From contig PLYM01000202.1 of the NCBI GenBank assembly GCA_003153375.1, forward strand, positions 1 through 64,000: a DNA stretch of 64,000 bases, read 5' to 3'. The position numbers and the translations under genes were made by a program. The notes below the pieces were generated by a model that worked only from the letters and a program-made list of their open reading frames with translations, was not told the DNA's origin and searched no databases. Positions 62,031 to 64,000 of this stretch are shown here, in pieces. Position 1 is the stretch's first letter, and every line of letters starts with the position of its first letter. Source of the stretch: Planctomycetaceae bacterium. Lineage in GTDB: Bacteria > Planctomycetota > Planctomycetia > Pirellulales > PALSA-1355.

Positions 62031-63356
62031 TCACTGGCTCGTTACAATCTTCCCCACCAATCGCAGGTCCGGAAAATTGGCCAGCATGTAGGTGTTGCGG
62101 CCGTTCACGATCGTGACGTTGGCCGTCTCTTCGCGACCCACGCCCGCCGAACCCTCGGCCTGCAGGGCAACCTGGTGCGGTCCGGCCGGCAATTCGACGC
62201 GCAACACCTGAATTTTGTCGGGCAGCAATCCCCAACAGCGCGTGTCGGCCGCCTCGGTCGCTTCCCAGGCCACGCCGACCGCGTCCAGGCCAAAGTTCAG
62301 CAGCGAATCGCGTTGGCCGCCGATCGCTTCCTTGGTGCCATAGATCACGCCCTTCTTGACGACTCGCCGCACGACGGCCGTGCCAATTACGCGCGGATAG
62401 ATCGCCTCGTATTGTTCCGTGGCCATGTGGCCGATGTCGGTGATCGTGGCCGTCGAGCCGACGCGCCGCTGATCGACCGCCACGCGCACGTTGCTCACGC
62501 CACTGTCACGGGTGACCACTTTCGGCACTTTGATCGGCGCGATCGTGGGCGGCAGCGTGTACTTGCTGTTGTTGCTCAGGATGCGGTCGGCCACCAGAAG
62601 CGCCACGGTGCTGGGTATCTCAAGCGTTTCCTGCTTGTAGGGACCATGACCGGTCATCGAGAACACATAGAGCACGCCATTGCCCGGTCGCGAGTGATGG
62701 CCATGCTGAGCCCGATCCAAATCCTGCCGGCCGTAGATAAAGTCGGGCTTCCAACTGACGACCATCATGCTCGCCCGAGCGACGTCGTCGAAGTTGGCGT
62801 GCGTTTCCTCGCGAATCATGCCGTTGATATAAGGACCGAGCGCCACCTGCTTATAGGCCAGCTTGGGGTTCTCGCCGTGCTTGTCGAGTCCGGCCTGAAT
62901 GATCTGCTGCTGCTTGTCGGTAATCTGCAGGCTGTAGGCCTGGGCGTCGGTGCCGCCCGTGAACAGGTTCGAGAGGGCCAGGAACGAGCGAATCAGGATC
63001 TTTTCATAATCCTCGCCGGCATAGCTCTTGACGTTCTCGTCGGTGAGCATCGACAGCGCGCCTTCGGCCAGGCTCTTCTGCTCCAGATAATCAAAACGGT
63101 CGCGCACTTCACGCAGCGTCTGCTCGGCCTCTTTGGGCCGGCCGGCCGAGAGATCGACCACGGCCCGTTCCAGCTTGAGCACGTCGGCGTCGTGGTGCGG
63201 GCTTTTGAGGGCCTTGTCGATGACCTCGGTCGTGTGGGCCAGGTCGCCGTTGTAGAAGCCCTGGCGAATGTCGACCAGCCGGTCGCTGTAGGTGGCACAG
63301 CCCGCCAGACAGAGCACCAGCCCGGCCAGGGCGACAACGCACGCGCGACACGACAT
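62031..63356 (-). CDS. Lipoprotein, COG3014-like
   Basis: 441 aa. The lipobox is in VLCLAGCATYSDRL, so the mature protein is lipid-anchored. After it comes a helical, tetratricopeptide-like region (about 20-200: FYNGDLAHTTEVIDKAL, RPKEAEQTLREVRDRF), then a beta-rich C-terminal region ending in PAGPHQVALQAEGSAG, a PEGA-like surface motif. The architecture resembles COG3014 lipoproteins, which in Proteobacteria lie beside lpoB; here an LpoB-like lipoprotein gene is immediately upstream (14-base gap), supporting the assignment. Role likely in envelope or peptidoglycan synthesis, inferred. Confidence 0.75.
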   Translation of the reverse strand: MSCRACVVALAGLVLCLAGCATYSDRLVDIRQGFYNGDLAHTTEVIDKALKSPHHDADVLKLERAVVDLSAGRPKEAEQTLREVRDRFDYLEQKSLAEGALSMLTDENVKSYAGEDYEKILIRSFLALSNLFTGGTDAQAYSLQITDKQQQIIQAGLDKHGENPKLAYKQVALGPYINGMIREETHANFDDVARASMMVVSWKPDFIYGRQDLDRAQHGHHSRPGNGVLYVFSMTGHGPYKQETLEIPSTVALLVADRILSNNSKYTLPPTIAPIKVPKVVTRDSGVSNVRVAVDQRRVGSTATITDIGHMATEQYEAIYPRVIGTAVVRRVVKKGVIYGTKEAIGGQRDSLLNFGLDAVGVAWEATEAADTRCWGLLPDKIQVLRVELPAGPHQVALQAEGSAGVGREETANVTIVNGRNTYMLANFPDLRLVGKIVTSQ

Positions 63357-63370
63357 GGTTCACGCGACCT

Positions 63371-64000
63371 TTATTTGAACAAGCCCGTCTTGTGATAGCC
63401 CTTGGTCAGCGTGGCCGATTGCTTGTCATATTCGCCGGTGCGCACGTTGACCATTTCCATCGTCAACAGGTAGTCGCGCTGATAGTTCTGATTCTGCCGC
63501 GTCGTGCCCGAGGTGAGCGTGGCATAGAGCAGGAAGTCGAACGGCTGCCCTTGCTGTTCCATCACGGCCACGAAGGCCCGCATGTTGGCGGGCAGGAAGA
63601 GCTGATCGGGCCGCATCCGCGTCTGTTCCAGGCCGGCGTCGACAAACCGCTTGTTGACCGGCTGAAAGACGTGCGTCTCGACGATCCGCGTGTCGATCAC
63701 CTGGTAGATCTGGTCCTTGAAGTCGCCGATCTCCTCGGCACTCTTGTTTTCGACCGCCACGAAACAGATCCGCATCGGCGGCCGCGCGACGGCCTCGGGG
63801 CCCTGCGCCCCGGCTGGAGTGCTGACGGTCGTGAACTGCGGCGGCGGCGTGGCGTGTCGCGCCAGTAGGCTGCTCGTGGCCTCGTCGACCAGCGGCTTGA
63901 AGGTCTCGGAGCCGGCGGCATGGCTGCCGACCATTTGCTGGTCGCCCGGCTTGACGACCTTGCCCACCTGGCCGCTGCGGCAGCCGTTGAGAATCGCAGC
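63371..64000 (-). CDS. LpoB-like penicillin-binding-protein activator lipoprotein (5' end outside window)
   Basis: 209 residues visible; the frame is open to the right edge of the window. The first visible codons read A-A-I-L-N-G-C-R-S-G-Q, a lipobox, so the gene's signal peptide lies just beyond base 64000 and the GTG at 63967 is not the start. The remainder resembles LpoB-type activators of class A penicillin-binding proteins: MRICFVAVENKSAEEIGDF, TRIVETHVFQPVNKRFVD, FLLYATLTSGTTRQ and YLLTMEMVNVRTGEYDKQS. It precedes the COG3014-like lipoprotein gene by 14 bases. Partial because of the window edge. Confidence 0.75.
   Translation of the reverse strand, partial: AAILNGCRSGQVGKVVKPGDQQMVGSHAAGSETFKPLVDEATSSLLARHATPPPQFTTVSTPAGAQGPEAVARPPMRICFVAVENKSAEEIGDFKDQIYQVIDTRIVETHVFQPVNKRFVDAGLEQTRMRPDQLFLPANMRAFVAVMEQQGQPFDFLLYATLTSGTTRQNQNYQRDYLLTMEMVNVRTGEYDKQSATLTKGYHKTGLFK

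Overview
This is a GC-rich, gene-dense chromosomal window that reads as a planctomycete, most likely of the Pirellulales. The evidence is the gene content: three very large exported proteins that pair a planctomycete/verrucomicrobial dehydrogenase-type propeller with HEAT repeats and a C-terminal CxxCH haem motif; an exported Tat-dependent Gfo/Idh/MocA oxidoreductase; a ceramidase-like protein; membrane-anchored proteins with an 'F(S/T)LR' N-terminal segment; an MR/MLE sugar-acid dehydratase; and a Hanks-type kinase. I see no rRNA, tRNA, CRISPR array, insertion sequence or prophage.

Layout. 1-4039: 3' part of gltB and complete gltD (ammonia assimilation). 4062-9100: an exported regulatory-domain protein, an orphan receiver protein, pterin-carbinolamine dehydratase, a METTL-type methyltransferase and an anchored zinc-ribbon protein. 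9204-12664: a sugar-type ABC importer with ATPase and permease fused, plus a second permease. 12668-17861: Tat-exported oxidoreductase, APC permease, ceramidase-like hydrolase. 17882-22260 (minus): two MoeA paralogues, one fused to a periplasmic-binding-like domain, and a leucine-rich-repeat protein. 22583-26146: two Hsp70-type proteins, one with a C-terminal membrane anchor. 26376-32425: two translationally coupled giant haem/HEAT proteins. 32440-34131: an HTH/zinc-ribbon protein, an AT-rich divergent control region and small proteins. 34156-37199 (minus): a B12-dependent acyl-CoA mutase (two subunits) with its MeaB-type G-protein; two active-site positions match isobutyryl-CoA mutase rather than methylmalonyl-CoA mutase. 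37220-42972: small hypotheticals, a crotonase-fold protein without the catalytic glutamates, a Tat-exported selenium-binding protein/methanethiol oxidase, a SelA-like PLP enzyme and an MR/MLE enzyme. 43192-53087: four consecutive exported proteins (isochorismatase-like hydrolase; redoxin-cytochrome-copper monooxygenase-like chimera; CehA-like/propeller/HEAT/haem giant; alpha/beta hydrolase). 53089-58389 (minus): rRNA methyltransferase rlmKL, rdgB and a U32 protein, overlapping each other. 58549-61977: DoxX-like membrane protein, a peroxiredoxin-protein kinase fusion, and a Tat-exported protein of unknown function. 62031-64000 (minus): a COG3014-like lipoprotein preceded by the 3' part of an LpoB-like lipoprotein gene.

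How the genes fit together. The exported oxidases, hydrolases and sugar-handling enzymes fit a heterotroph that degrades complex polymers. The acyl-CoA mutase set and the crotonase-like gene suggest branched-chain or odd-chain acyl-CoA handling. The most unusual single gene is the peroxiredoxin fused directly to a Ser/Thr kinase (58992-60422), an architecture that could sense peroxide and signal by phosphorylation. All functional statements are read from the sequence by eye; no database search was run.
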